A DNA stretch of 64,000 nucleotides. Origin: Undibacterium paludis. Lineage in GTDB: Bacteria; Pseudomonadota; Gammaproteobacteria; Burkholderiales; Burkholderiaceae_D. Shown piece after piece: positions 19,054 to 27,480 of the stretch; the stretch's first letter is position 1, and the number at the start of each line of letters is the position of its first letter. The translations under genes and the position numbers were made by a program. The stretch covers positions 1 to 64,000 of the forward strand of contig NZ_JAKZHX010000003.1 in assembly GCF_022568815.1 (NCBI RefSeq), written 5' to 3'. The notes beneath the pieces are model-generated. The model did not search any database and had not been told where the DNA came from. It saw only the letters and a list, made by a program, of their open reading frames with translations.

Positions 19054-19090
19054 CAGGCCATGAACTGCAAACAAAAGCAGCCATGACCTG
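19054..19090. terminator. Imperfect hairpin between convergent genes
   Basis: An interrupted inverted repeat (CAGG...CATG arms) lies about 50 bp after the diguanylate cyclase stop, in the 169-bp gap before the convergent methyltransferase gene. There is no clear T-run, so a terminator role is only suggested by position. Confidence 0.3.
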
Positions 19091-19173
19091 TAATAATTTC
19101 TGGCAACCTGCAGAACAGGCAAGAGTACCTATCACTCTTTTGGAACACCTACTGAAGTGAAGATTTGCTGTTC

Positions 19174-19923
19174 TCAGGAAATACGCTTGAGGAAGCCATC
19201 AGGCGCAACGGTAATCTGCAGTTTGTTATCCATACTCTTGTCGATGACAAATTCAGGATGGGTCTTCAGATATTCATGTACGGCAGTTTTTGGGCTATTA
19301 CCAGGCTGCCATGGGCGATTGTCAAACACATCTGCGGGTACATCCTCGACAAATGTATCGAATACCACACAATAACTGCCCTGTGTGACCAGAGGTGCAT
19401 ATGCCTGCAATTCAGCCAGCACATGTTCATGTGTATGATTTGAATCCAGGAAAACCAGGACTTTCTGTTTGCCAGCAGCAATCGCTTTTACCTGATCCAC
19501 GATATCGCTTGCGACACTGGAACCTTCCAGCATCTGGATACGCCTGGACATGGGATGCTGCAAAATAGCGTCTTTATTGTGCTGTCTGATATCAATATCA
19601 ATACCGACAACCTTTGCATTAGGATTGCCACCGCAGGCCGCGTTCAACTCCAGCAAGGACGCTGAATAAATGATGGAGCCGCCATGAGCAATGCCGGTTT
19701 CTATGATCAGGTCAGGTTGCACGGTCCAGATCAACTCCTGCATTGCCACCATATCAATCGGGTTTTGTATGATGGGACGACCCAGCCAGGAGAAATTGTA
19801 AACATACTGCTTACGCATACTCTGCTCAAGCCAGTCGCGGGACTGCTTCTGAAAGTCGAGGTCCTGCCCCAATTGCTCTATGCGTGCATCGCGCTCAATT
19901 TCAAATTGTTTAATCGGGTTCAT
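19174..19923 (-). CDS. CmcI-like (cephalosporin hydroxylase family) methyltransferase
   Basis: A 249-residue protein of the CmcI family, named after a cephalosporin-cluster protein but widely found in polysaccharide and glycan clusters as a probable SAM-dependent O-methyltransferase. Seen: IIETGIAHGGS (SAM-binding loop), VVGIDIDIR, and DSNHTHEHVL with the metal/SAM-site acidic and histidine residues. It is the last gene of the eight-gene sugar operon and overlaps the epimerase gene by 14 nt. A plausible task is O-methylation of the sugar made by this operon, either before or after transfer. No signal peptide or membrane segment is seen. Confidence 0.8.
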   Translation of the reverse strand: MNPIKQFEIERDARIEQLGQDLDFQKQSRDWLEQSMRKQYVYNFSWLGRPIIQNPIDMVAMQELIWTVQPDLIIETGIAHGGSIIYSASLLELNAACGGNPNAKVVGIDIDIRQHNKDAILQHPMSRRIQMLEGSSVASDIVDQVKAIAAGKQKVLVFLDSNHTHEHVLAELQAYAPLVTQGSYCVVFDTFVEDVPADVFDNRPWQPGNSPKTAVHEYLKTHPEFVIDKSMDNKLQITVAPDGFLKRIS

Positions 19924-20734
19924 GGTGTTTTTTATAATGGTTAAAAAGAGCCTGCAATTCGTTCGTCAGTTCAAATTCAGCCGGGCCAAACTGTGCTTCA
20001 AGTTTATTTGTACGTATAGGTGGAAAACTCAGGTTCGGCGCGCCGTTTTCAAATTCGCAGCGAACACCCATTTGTTCCAGTTGCAGTGCAAGACTGGCAT
20101 GCGTAGTATTGCTGCCACGGGCTAAATTGTATATGCCAATCTCGCCCTTGGTGGCAATCAAGGGTAAAAATCGTACGACATCAGCAATCGATACATAGTC
20201 CTTTTGTGACTCCGGGGCACTTCGGAATACAACTTGCCCGCATTTTGCAGCATCACTGAGCACTTCAGACAAAAAATTCTGTTCGGGCATGTCCATACCA
20301 AAGACATTTGAAAGCCTGACGACGCGCGTGTTACGACCACCATGCAAACAAAGGCTTTCGCCCATGAGCTTGGAAAGATTATACAAATCCCCTGCTGCAT
20401 GGGCCTGAACAGATAAGACCGCAGCCTCATCCGTATCGCTGGCACCGGCATAAACACGTGTGCTCGATAAATAGGTCAGCGTATCAAATTGACCATGCTG
20501 CAATATCTTTGCCAGCAGGCTGACATGGGCATCCACAGTCGCATATGGTCGCTGGCGAAAATCAGCGGTCAGCCCGGCACAGTAAAACACATGCCCAAGA
20601 TGCTCTGTCGTCAGCCGAACATCATCTTTTTCAGGCACATGACTGGTCCAGCCAGCAGATTGCAGATAGGTATGCAAATGACGGCCAATAAACCCTTTGC
20701 CACCGATAAGGGTTGCATGACAATGCTGGCTCAT
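19910..20734 (-). CDS. NAD(P)-dependent sugar epimerase/reductase (extended SDR)
   Basis: Extended short-chain dehydrogenase of 274 residues. The Rossmann motif GGKGFIG is at 11-17. Catalytic residues are visible as the SST triad (90-92) and Y118-x3-K122 (YNLSK). This architecture fits the nucleotide-sugar 4-ketoreductases and epimerases. In this operon it is the only candidate for reducing the C4 ketone of a CDP-4-keto-6-deoxy sugar; that assignment comes from context. It overlaps the acyltransferase gene by 4 nt (ATGA) upstream and the CmcI-like gene by 14 nt downstream. Confidence 0.85.
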   Translation of the reverse strand: MSQHCHATLIGGKGFIGRHLHTYLQSAGWTSHVPEKDDVRLTTEHLGHVFYCAGLTADFRQRPYATVDAHVSLLAKILQHGQFDTLTYLSSTRVYAGASDTDEAAVLSVQAHAAGDLYNLSKLMGESLCLHGGRNTRVVRLSNVFGMDMPEQNFLSEVLSDAAKCGQVVFRSAPESQKDYVSIADVVRFLPLIATKGEIGIYNLARGSNTTHASLALQLEQMGVRCEFENGAPNLSFPPIRTNKLEAQFGPAEFELTNELQALFNHYKKHHEPD

Positions 20735-21219
20735 TGCCGCATCCCAATCTGTTTGATGGGGTTGCCAACATTGATGGAGTAAGCCGCGATTTCACTGCGA
20801 ACAATAGAGCCTGCACCGATCACACAACCGCGACGCAAGATGGCGCCATCAAGTATGATGCAATTGGCGCCTATCCAGACATCGTCTTCAATAATGATGC
20901 CACCTTTGCCAGGCAAAAACCCTTGCTGATTGATACGCTTGTTTTTATCCTGATAGGCATGATTGACCGGGGCAAAAGTGCAATTCGCAGCAATTGCCAC
21001 GTCGTTTCCGATCACGATGCCATTGCCTGTATATAAGACGCATCCTGAATTGATCACGGTACGCTCACCAATAACAAGATCCGCTACGCCGCCCGCAGGT
21101 TTGACTTTGACGAAGCTGTCTATACTGGAAAAAGCGCCGATGATGATACGGGTTCCCCTGACCGAATCTTCGATGTCTGCCAGTTTGGAAATCCGTGCAT
21201 CGGGATGAATTTCTATCAT
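20731..21219 (-). CDS. Hexapeptide-repeat acyltransferase
   Basis: A left-handed beta-helix protein of 162 residues with repeated [ILV]-G-x4 hexapeptides, for example IIIGAFSSID and VVIGNDVAIAANC-like turns. The loop APVNHAYQDKNKR supplies the likely catalytic histidine of maltose/galactoside acetyltransferase-type enzymes, and GNPIKQIG near the C-terminus is the usual GNPAK closing motif. The longest frame begins at 21279, inside the upstream gene, but the ATG at 21219, 2 bp after that gene's stop, gives a natural start (MIEIHPDARI). Probably adds an acetyl or other acyl group to the operon's sugar; the donor and position are unknown. Confidence 0.85.
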   Translation of the reverse strand: MIEIHPDARISKLADIEDSVRGTRIIIGAFSSIDSFVKVKPAGGVADLVIGERTVINSGCVLYTGNGIVIGNDVAIAANCTFAPVNHAYQDKNKRINQQGFLPGKGGIIIEDDVWIGANCIILDGAILRRGCVIGAGSIVRSEIAAYSINVGNPIKQIGMRQ

Positions 21220-21221
21220 CG

Positions 21222-22457
21222 CTACTCCCGCTCCAGCACGCTCAATTGAGGGATGGCAACAACAAAGCGCCCTCCCCATGTTTTGACAGTATCCAGGTCC
21301 TGCATGATTTCAGCCTGCAAATTCCATGGCAAGATAAGTATGTAGTCCGGTTTGTCTTCAAGCAGATGACTCAAGCTCACAATAGGTATGCGGCTACCCG
21401 GCATAAATTTGCCTTGCTTGTGGGGATTGATGTCAACGACATAAGGCAGAAGATCAGGCCGCACACCGGAAAAATTCAGCAAGGTGTTCCCTTTTGCTGC
21501 AGCGCCGTAAGCGGCAACACGCTTGTTATTGCGCTTTGCTTCCAGCAAAAACTCCAATAAAGCAAACTTCGCCTGCTCAGCCCTGATCTGTGCCTCGCTA
21601 TAAAAATCGAGGGTCTTGATACCGGCAGCCAGCTCCCTTTGCAGCAATTCGGCAACACGACTATTTTCCTCCCGGTACTGTACATCGCTTCTTTGCGCCA
21701 GTACACGCAAGCTGCCGCCATGTGTAGGCCATTCCTGTACGTCGAAAACGTGCAGTCCATTTTTGGCAAACACGGCTTTCACTGCGTGCAGGGACAGATA
21801 AGAATAATGTTCATGGTAGGCAGTATCAAACTGGTTCAACTGCACCATGTTCAACAAATGCGGAAATTCAAAACTCGCCACGCCTTGCTCCGTCAGCAAC
21901 AGGCTGAATCCAGCAACAAAGTCATTGATATCTGGGACATGCGCCAACACATTGTTGGCCACAGACATATCTATACGCTTACCTTGAGCCAGCAATTCCC
22001 TGGCCAGCTCGGTGCCGAAGAAGCGTTCGACGATCTCTATGCCTTTTTCCCTGGCTGCGGTCGCAGTACTGGTTGTCGGCTCGACACCAAAACAAGGGAT
22101 GCCGGCTTGCTGAACATACTGCAGCAAATAACCGTCATTGGCGGCAACTTCCATTACCAGATTTTGTGGCCCCAGGTTAAGTTGCTCCTGCATCGTCTCA
22201 ACAAAATTTTTGGCATGCAGGAGCCAGCTTGATGAACATGAGCTGAAATAAGCATACTCAGCATCAAACAAATTCTCCCGCCCGGTGAAATCCAGGGTCT
22301 GCACCAGCCAGCATGCATCGCATACCATCAATTTCAGTGGCAGCCAGACTTCTGCCTGACTCAAAGCCTCAGGCTTCAAATAGGCGTTCGATGGTGGCGC
22401 CGAAGCCAGATCGAGAAAGGTGTGCTTCAATTCCTGCCCGCAATGCCGACACTTCAT
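21222..22457 (-). CDS. NDP-sugar C-methyltransferase (TylC3/NovU-type)
   Basis: SAM-dependent methyltransferase of 411 residues with the three-part build of sugar C-methyltransferases: a zinc-binding N-terminal module (C3, C6, C46, C49), a SAM fold with VMEVAANDGYLL at 101-112, and a C-terminal domain with AAYGAAAKGNTLLN. The sequence YHEHYSY at 214-220 carries the Glu-His pair (E216, H217) that acts in known 3-C-methyltransferases on 4-keto sugars. This predicts a branched, C-methylated 6-deoxyhexose made from CDP-4-keto-6-deoxyglucose supplied by the neighbouring rfbF and rfbG products. It overlaps the epimerase-like gene upstream by 4 nt. Confidence 0.88.
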   Translation of the reverse strand: MKCRHCGQELKHTFLDLASAPPSNAYLKPEALSQAEVWLPLKLMVCDACWLVQTLDFTGRENLFDAEYAYFSSCSSSWLLHAKNFVETMQEQLNLGPQNLVMEVAANDGYLLQYVQQAGIPCFGVEPTTSTATAAREKGIEIVERFFGTELARELLAQGKRIDMSVANNVLAHVPDINDFVAGFSLLLTEQGVASFEFPHLLNMVQLNQFDTAYHEHYSYLSLHAVKAVFAKNGLHVFDVQEWPTHGGSLRVLAQRSDVQYREENSRVAELLQRELAAGIKTLDFYSEAQIRAEQAKFALLEFLLEAKRNNKRVAAYGAAAKGNTLLNFSGVRPDLLPYVVDINPHKQGKFMPGSRIPIVSLSHLLEDKPDYILILPWNLQAEIMQDLDTVKTWGGRFVVAIPQLSVLERE

Positions 22458-23029
22458 ACAATAATTCCTTGAAATTCTGGACTTAACATAGTCCGGTTCC
22501 TATCTTTATCTGATATTTCCGTCACCGTCAGCGGCCATTTGATGGATAAACGGGCATCAAATGGGTTAAGCCCCAACTCGCTGGCCGGTGCATATGACTT
22601 GTTATGACAATATAGCATTTCCACATTGTCTGTCATGGTTTGAAAACCATGGGCGAAACCTGGGGGAATGAGAAAGGAACGCTGATTTTCTTGCGATAAC
22701 AGCACTGCATGCCAGGTCAAAAAAGTGGGTGAAGCTGCCCGCAAGTCCACTGCAACGTCCCACACCTCTCCTTTCAGGCAACTGATCAGCTTCATTTCTG
22801 CATTCGGCGACAACTGCAGATGCATGCCGCGAACCGTCCCTTTCGTTGCGGTAAAGGTGTGATTAATCTGTGCAATCGCATCTTGCCACCCTATTTCCGC
22901 CAGATCTGCGGCACAAAACATGCGCTGAAAATAGCCGCGGTTATCACCAACAGGCTTCCTTTGCAATAAATGCAAATCAGGAATTGGCGTTTCTATCAAC
23001 TCAAAACGCCCGGACTTGGAGGCAGTCAT
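22454..23029 (-). CDS. RmlC-like sugar 3,5-epimerase (dTDP-4-dehydrorhamnose 3,5-epimerase family)
   Basis: A cupin-fold protein of 191 residues in the RmlC/RfbC family. The catalytic histidine in VRGMHLQ, the IPPGFAHGF segment, the tyrosine in SYAPASE and the aspartate in NPFDARLSI are all present, so it looks active. Within an rfbF-rfbG cluster the substrate is probably CDP-4-keto-6-deoxyglucose, not the dTDP sugar of rhamnose synthesis; no rmlA, rmlB or rmlD gene is nearby. It overlaps the dehydratase gene by 1 nt and the C-methyltransferase gene by 4 nt. Mono-epimerase activity (C3 or C5 only) is possible and cannot be judged here. Confidence 0.86.
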   Translation of the reverse strand: MTASKSGRFELIETPIPDLHLLQRKPVGDNRGYFQRMFCAADLAEIGWQDAIAQINHTFTATKGTVRGMHLQLSPNAEMKLISCLKGEVWDVAVDLRAASPTFLTWHAVLLSQENQRSFLIPPGFAHGFQTMTDNVEMLYCHNKSYAPASELGLNPFDARLSIKWPLTVTEISDKDRNRTMLSPEFQGIIV

Positions 23030-24105
23030 CAGGCTGCCTCATTTAAAAAAGCGGCAATATCGCCGTCACAAAGAGCAGCAGCTCCGGCTCCTCCCTGATA
23101 GTCGCGATACCAGTGCATGCTGTGCGCAATTGCTGTCTGCAAGTCCCAGCGAGGCCTGATGTTCAGGGCTTGCCTCAATTTGCTTGCATCCAGTGCCAAT
23201 AACCCGGCTTCGTGCGGACCTGACACTTCCGTGGCGAATTCTGTGTTACCACTGCCATAGGCCGCCTGCGCCAACTGCACCACCTGTCTGACCGTGGCCG
23301 TATCGTCAGGGCCAATATTCCAGGCAAGGCTGGTTTGTGGCTGCTCCCATGCATATTGAGCCAGGCACAGATAAGCGGACAGCGGTTCGAGTACATGTTG
23401 CCATGGGCGCACCGACTCAGGCCTGCGTATCTGCAATACCTGCTGATGTTGCCAGGCGCGTATTGCATCCGGTAACAGGCGGTCTTCTGACCAGTCACCG
23501 CCACCGATGACATTACCTGCCCTGGCGGCCAGTACTGCCGTACCCTGCGCTTCCAGAAAGGCAGCACGATAACTAGAAATGACGAGTTCTGCCGCCGCCT
23601 TGCTGGCGCTGTAGGGGTCGTGTCCACCCAGCTCTGCGGTTTCCGGATACGGGGTTGTCTGTTCAAGATTGCGATAAACCTTGTCCGTGGTCACAATCAA
23701 TGCGACCTTCACTGTCTCTTGTCCGCGCAAGGCTTCCAGCAGGTTGGCCGTACCCATAATATTGCTGGCAAAAGTAGTCAGGGGTTCACGATAGCTGGCA
23801 CGTACCAGCGCCTGCGCCGCCAGGTGGAAAACCACCTCAGGCCGACAGGTATCAACAACACCCCTGAGTGTCGGATAATCACGTATATCGCCAATGCGAC
23901 TATCAATTCTCCTGCCAATATCAAGCGCTTCAAATAAACTGGGCCGAGTTGACGGCTCCAGGGACAGGCCATGCACTTGAGCCCCCATATTGCTGAGCCA
24001 ATGTGCCAGCCAGGCACCTTTGAAACCGGTATGCCCGGTCAGCAAAACACGTCGCCCGCGCCAGAAGTCGGCGTCGACCACATGCGGCCCAGATGCCTTG
24101 CTCAC
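23029..24105 (-). CDS. rfbG: CDP-glucose 4,6-dehydratase
   Basis: Extended SDR enzyme converting CDP-glucose to CDP-4-keto-6-deoxyglucose. The NAD-binding motif is [11 protein letters not shown] near the N-terminus (GHTGFKG is diagnostic of this dehydratase), followed by [19 protein letters not shown] and the catalytic YSASK. A GTG at 24105 overlaps the rfbF stop as GTGA and gives 358 residues, matching family N-termini; a longer GTG start at 24138 would overlap rfbF by 37 nt. Second step of the CDP-sugar route in this operon. No RfbH-type 3-dehydrase is encoded, so a 3,6-dideoxyhexose is not expected. Confidence 0.92.
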   Translation of the reverse strand: MSKASGPHVVDADFWRGRRVLLTGHTGFKGAWLAHWLSNMGAQVHGLSLEPSTRPSLFEALDIGRRIDSRIGDIRDYPTLRGVVDTCRPEVVFHLAAQALVRASYREPLTTFASNIMGTANLLEALRGQETVKVALIVTTDKVYRNLEQTTPYPETAELGGHDPYSASKAAAELVISSYRAAFLEAQGTAVLAARAGNVIGGGDWSEDRLLPDAIRAWQHQQVLQIRRPESVRPWQHVLEPLSAYLCLAQYAWEQPQTSLAWNIGPDDTATVRQVVQLAQAAYGSGNTEFATEVSGPHEAGLLALDASKLRQALNIRPRWDLQTAIAHSMHWYRDYQGGAGAAALCDGDIAAFLNEAA

Positions 24106-24872
24106 CAAACCCGCCACGGCGCACTCCCGGATTGCCACAAATCTTCCAGCAAATTCTTTTCACGCAAGGTGTCCATGGGTTGCCAGAAACCTGAATGTTC
24201 AAATGCCATCAATTCATTGCTTGCGGCGATTTCTGCCAGAGGCGCTGCCTCCCAGCTTGTACTGTCACCTTCAATATAATCAATTACCTTGGGGGACAAT
24301 ACAAAATAACCACCATTGATCCAGCCGCCATCGCCACGCGGTTTTTCGATAAATCCCGACACTTGGTTACCATTGCGTTCCAGCGCGCCATAGCGACCAG
24401 GTGGCAAGACTGCCGTCACTGTCGCCAATTTTCCATGTTGCTTGTGAAATGCGATGGAAGCAGCGATATCAAGATCGGCTACTCCGTCACCATAGGTGAA
24501 GCAGAATGCCTCTTCCCCCTGCAAGTAACGGGCAACGCGCTTCAGACGCCCGCCTGTCATGGTGTCTTCCCCCGTATCAACCAAAGTCACCTTCCAGGGT
24601 TCTGCATGATGCTCGTGCACTTCCATGCTGTTATTTTTCATATCAAAAGTCACATCCGACATGTGCAGAAAATAATTGGCAAAATATTCCTTGATCAAGT
24701 ATCCCTTATAGCCGCAGCAAATCACAAATTCGTTGACGCCATGTGCGGAATACGACTTCATGATATGCCAGAGTATGGGATGCCCACCTATCTCTATCAT
24801 AGGTTTGGGTTTCAGATGGGTTTCCTCAGAAATTCGGGTTCCCAGGCCACCCGCTAAGATAACTGCCTTCAC
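24102..24872 (-). CDS. rfbF: Glucose-1-phosphate cytidylyltransferase
   Basis: Makes CDP-glucose from CTP and glucose-1-phosphate, the entry step of CDP-deoxysugar synthesis. The nucleotidyltransferase signature [19 protein letters not shown] is at the N-terminus, then [23 protein letters not shown] and [10 protein letters not shown] with the metal-binding aspartates. The length of 256 residues is typical. Second gene of the operon, overlapping the TPR-glycosyltransferase gene by 4 nt (ATGA) and rfbG by 4 nt. Confidence 0.95.
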   Translation of the reverse strand: MKAVILAGGLGTRISEETHLKPKPMIEIGGHPILWHIMKSYSAHGVNEFVICCGYKGYLIKEYFANYFLHMSDVTFDMKNNSMEVHEHHAEPWKVTLVDTGEDTMTGGRLKRVARYLQGEEAFCFTYGDGVADLDIAASIAFHKQHGKLATVTAVLPPGRYGALERNGNQVSGFIEKPRGDGGWINGGYFVLSPKVIDYIEGDSTSWEAAPLAEIAASNELMAFEHSGFWQPMDTLREKNLLEDLWQSGSAPWRVW

Positions 24873-27073
24873 TCTTCTGGCCTTTCACAATAAATTTGCC
24901 ACATTTGGCGATATGCTTTTTCCACTGAACGGGCAAATGCCGGTTCATTCATCAGTAATGATTGCTCCATCTCCTGACGCAAGCCGGTACGCAAGCTGCG
25001 CAGTTGATCAAGGTCGTGCGCCAGGATAATGGCCTTTTCAGCATACTCCTGTTCGGTATAAGCCTGCCACTCTTCATGTCCTATGGCATGCAAGATGCTG
25101 GCGCCGATTCGTCCCACTGAAGGCCGGTCTGCCAATGAGATAAACGGAATACCCATATATAAAGATTCAAGCAAGGTCGTACCCGAATTATGCGGGAAGC
25201 AATCAAGACCGATGTCTATATGCTTGAGCACTTCCCAGGAAGGGGAACTGAACCCTATATGCAGGCGTGACCTGTCTATGCCATAACGCATGAAACGCGA
25301 GGCCATTTCTTCCTGCACTTGCGGATCTTTAAAGTCCCCGCTATTAATAATCAATTGCGAATTCGGCATGGCATCAAGTATGGTGGCCCACACACGCACC
25401 ACTCTATGATTAATCCTGGTCGACCGTGACAAGCTGCCAAAAGTAATCACACCAGTCTGCTCAAAAGGCGGCGGCGTCAATTCTGCCCTGCGCGTATCAG
25501 GTCGATATACATAAGCCGGGCCATCAAGACACCAGACCGTCTCGGAAAACAAATGCGCGCAATCATCGGTGATGGTTGGCTTATCAGTCAAGTAATAATC
25601 TATCGCACTCAGGCCCGTCGTATAGCCATATTCCAGCCAATGCAGAGAAACAGGTGCAGGTTTGCGCGCGAATACTGGCAGGCGATTACCATTGGTGTGC
25701 CCGGCCACATCAACGAGGATATCAATGCCATCGGCACGTATTCTGTCGGCCAGCATATCATCAGTCATGTCCCTGGTCGGCACCCAGTGATCTATCTGCT
25801 TTTTATAATAGTGGGTAATTTCATCTTCAAAAGGCGGATTTGCATAGGCATACACTTCAACCTGCTGTTTATCATGCCCTTCTATCAGGGGCAGGAGAAA
25901 ATATTTGCATACATGGTTATAAAAAGCCTGGGTAACATAGCCCACTTTCAGGCGCTTGCCTGGCAAACGTTCATTGTCAAATTTTTTCCAGCTTGCCTTC
26001 AAAGGTTGGGCAAAACGCACATCAAATTCATGGTAAGCGTTATAGATCACCTCTGGCGTCAAGTCCGGATGATAATTCAGGCAAAACAACAGATTCGTAT
26101 AAATCTTGCGGTTGAATGAAGACTGTCCGTCCGTCTTGAACGAAAGCGCCTTGATGTAGGCCTCAATTGCTGCATCGAGATGATTGGCTTCGCGCAAGGT
26201 ATCGCCGTATGCACCCCAGATTTCCGGGATATTCTCGGTCAGGCTCAGGGCATGCTGTCCGCACTCAATGGACTCCTGCACCTGACCATTCTGGCGCAAA
26301 GCATCAATCAGGTTGGGATAAACCTGGACCAGATCCGGCTGCAAACGCAAGGCATGGCGATATTGCTCTATGGCGAGAGCGTACATGCTGCTCTCACGAT
26401 AAGCCAGACCGAGGTTATTATACAAATATGGCAAGTCTGGATTGATGCTGACTGCCTTGGAAATCTTTTCTATGGCCTCTTCAGTCCGGCCGATGTACCG
26501 CAAGGCATTACCAAGATTGTTCAGGGCAACCACCATGTCGGGCTGGATAGCCAGCGCCTTTTCCAGATAGACGACTGCTTCTGCACAACGCTCCAGTGAA
26601 ATCAGGACATTTCCCATATTGGTCAGAATATGCGGATTATTTGGCAATAGTTCCAGCGCTCTGGTTAATACCAAATGTGCTTCGGGGAATTTACCCTGTT
26701 CTATTCGTGCAACCCCAATGTAGTCCCACACCACCCCGTCACGCGGCAGGTATTTTGACAACCAGAGAGCGGACTCTTCCAGTTGCAAATACTGCCTGGC
26801 CTGCAAGTATTTATTAAAAATACCGAACGCAATCTTGCGATTGTCAGGGAAGTGCGGCATGACTTGAAACGCCAGCTTCAGGTAAGCGATTGCTTCATCA
26901 TATTCATTGAGATCACCAGAGATTCTGGCAAGCGCATAGAGCGCGTCCGGATGACGGGGAAAATGTCTGATGATATTGAGGCAGACCTGTTTTGCCTGCG
27001 GCAGGGCCCTATCGTCGAAGTATTTATTAACTTCACGCATTGCTTTTCGAGCATCAAAACCAGATTTTGTCAT
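24869..27073 (-). CDS. TPR protein with O-GlcNAc-transferase-like (GT41) domain
   Basis: A 734-residue protein with about ten tetratricopeptide repeats (about 10-355; for example [20 protein letters not shown]) followed by a SPINDLY/OGT-type glycosyltransferase region (about 370-725). The catalytic part shows [40 protein letters not shown] and [19 protein letters not shown], the bacterial equivalents of the OGT sugar-nucleotide site. Such enzymes glycosylate Ser/Thr of proteins bound by the TPR groove. The frame opens at a TTG (27115), but an ATG at 27073 preceded by AAGG is preferred. It leads the sugar operon and is divergent from flagellin, so flagellin is the probable acceptor. A TPR glycosyltransferase is also used for flagellin in Burkholderia (FlmQ, from memory). 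Confidence 0.88.
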   Translation of the reverse strand: MTKSGFDARKAMREVNKYFDDRALPQAKQVCLNIIRHFPRHPDALYALARISGDLNEYDEAIAYLKLAFQVMPHFPDNRKIAFGIFNKYLQARQYLQLEESALWLSKYLPRDGVVWDYIGVARIEQGKFPEAHLVLTRALELLPNNPHILTNMGNVLISLERCAEAVVYLEKALAIQPDMVVALNNLGNALRYIGRTEEAIEKISKAVSINPDLPYLYNNLGLAYRESSMYALAIEQYRHALRLQPDLVQVYPNLIDALRQNGQVQESIECGQHALSLTENIPEIWGAYGDTLREANHLDAAIEAYIKALSFKTDGQSSFNRKIYTNLLFCLNYHPDLTPEVIYNAYHEFDVRFAQPLKASWKKFDNERLPGKRLKVGYVTQAFYNHVCKYFLLPLIEGHDKQQVEVYAYANPPFEDEITHYYKKQIDHWVPTRDMTDDMLADRIRADGIDILVDVAGHTNGNRLPVFARKPAPVSLHWLEYGYTTGLSAIDYYLTDKPTITDDCAHLFSETVWCLDGPAYVYRPDTRRAELTPPPFEQTGVITFGSLSRSTRINHRVVRVWATILDAMPNSQLIINSGDFKDPQVQEEMASRFMRYGIDRSRLHIGFSSPSWEVLKHIDIGLDCFPHNSGTTLLESLYMGIPFISLADRPSVGRIGASILHAIGHEEWQAYTEQEYAEKAIILAHDLDQLRSLRTGLRQEMEQSLLMNEPAFARSVEKAYRQMWQIYCERPEE

Positions 27074-27480
27074 AACCAGCACCTTGGAAAAGTTTAGCGT
27101 TTGTATTTTATGCAATTATTATTTTTACCTGATTTGACAGGCAAACCAGCCAAAGTGAGTAAAACAGCATGCTCAAACCGAAAAATACCAGAAAGATTCA
27201 GGCTTCGCCTTATTTTATAGCTAAGGATTTTGTTTCCATGTGTTAAATAAAGAGTGAAAACTAAATCAAATTAGACCCTAAAGTATTTTAAAAAAGCGTC
27301 GACAAGCGGAAACACTTTAAAAACTTGAGCAAAAAAAAGAACATTTATTTTCAGAAACACGCTAAAACTTTTTTTTTGTCGTCCGATACTCTCTTCAACG
27401 GCGGTCCACTAGTCAGCACGAAAGACCAAAGTTTCAGGCTACTACGCCAAAATTGAATAACTTAGGTAAGGAGAATCACC
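27074..27480. other. Divergent control region between glycosylation operon and fliC
   Basis: A 407-bp AT-rich gap. The right third holds the FliA promoter, leader and Shine-Dalgarno of fliC. The left part must hold the promoter of the minus-strand operon; TATAAAAT (complement at about 27217-27224) is a possible -10, without a good -35. No gene or RNA is evident. Confidence 0.55.
27363..27389 (+). promoter_or_regulatory. FliA (sigma-28) promoter of fliC
   Basis: TAAA (27363-27366), a 15-bp spacer, then TCCGATAC (27382-27389). This matches the TAAA-N15-GCCGATAA consensus at all -35 positions and six of eight -10 positions. Transcription would start near 27396, giving a leader of about 85 nt that ends in a strong Shine-Dalgarno TAAGGAG (27467-27473). 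Confidence 0.85.

Noticed and set aside
19174-24872. Standard dTDP-rhamnose or 3,6-dideoxyhexose (O-antigen) cluster
   Set aside because: rmlA, rmlB and rmlD are absent, RfbH is absent, and no O-antigen flippase, polymerase or conventional glycosyltransferase is present.
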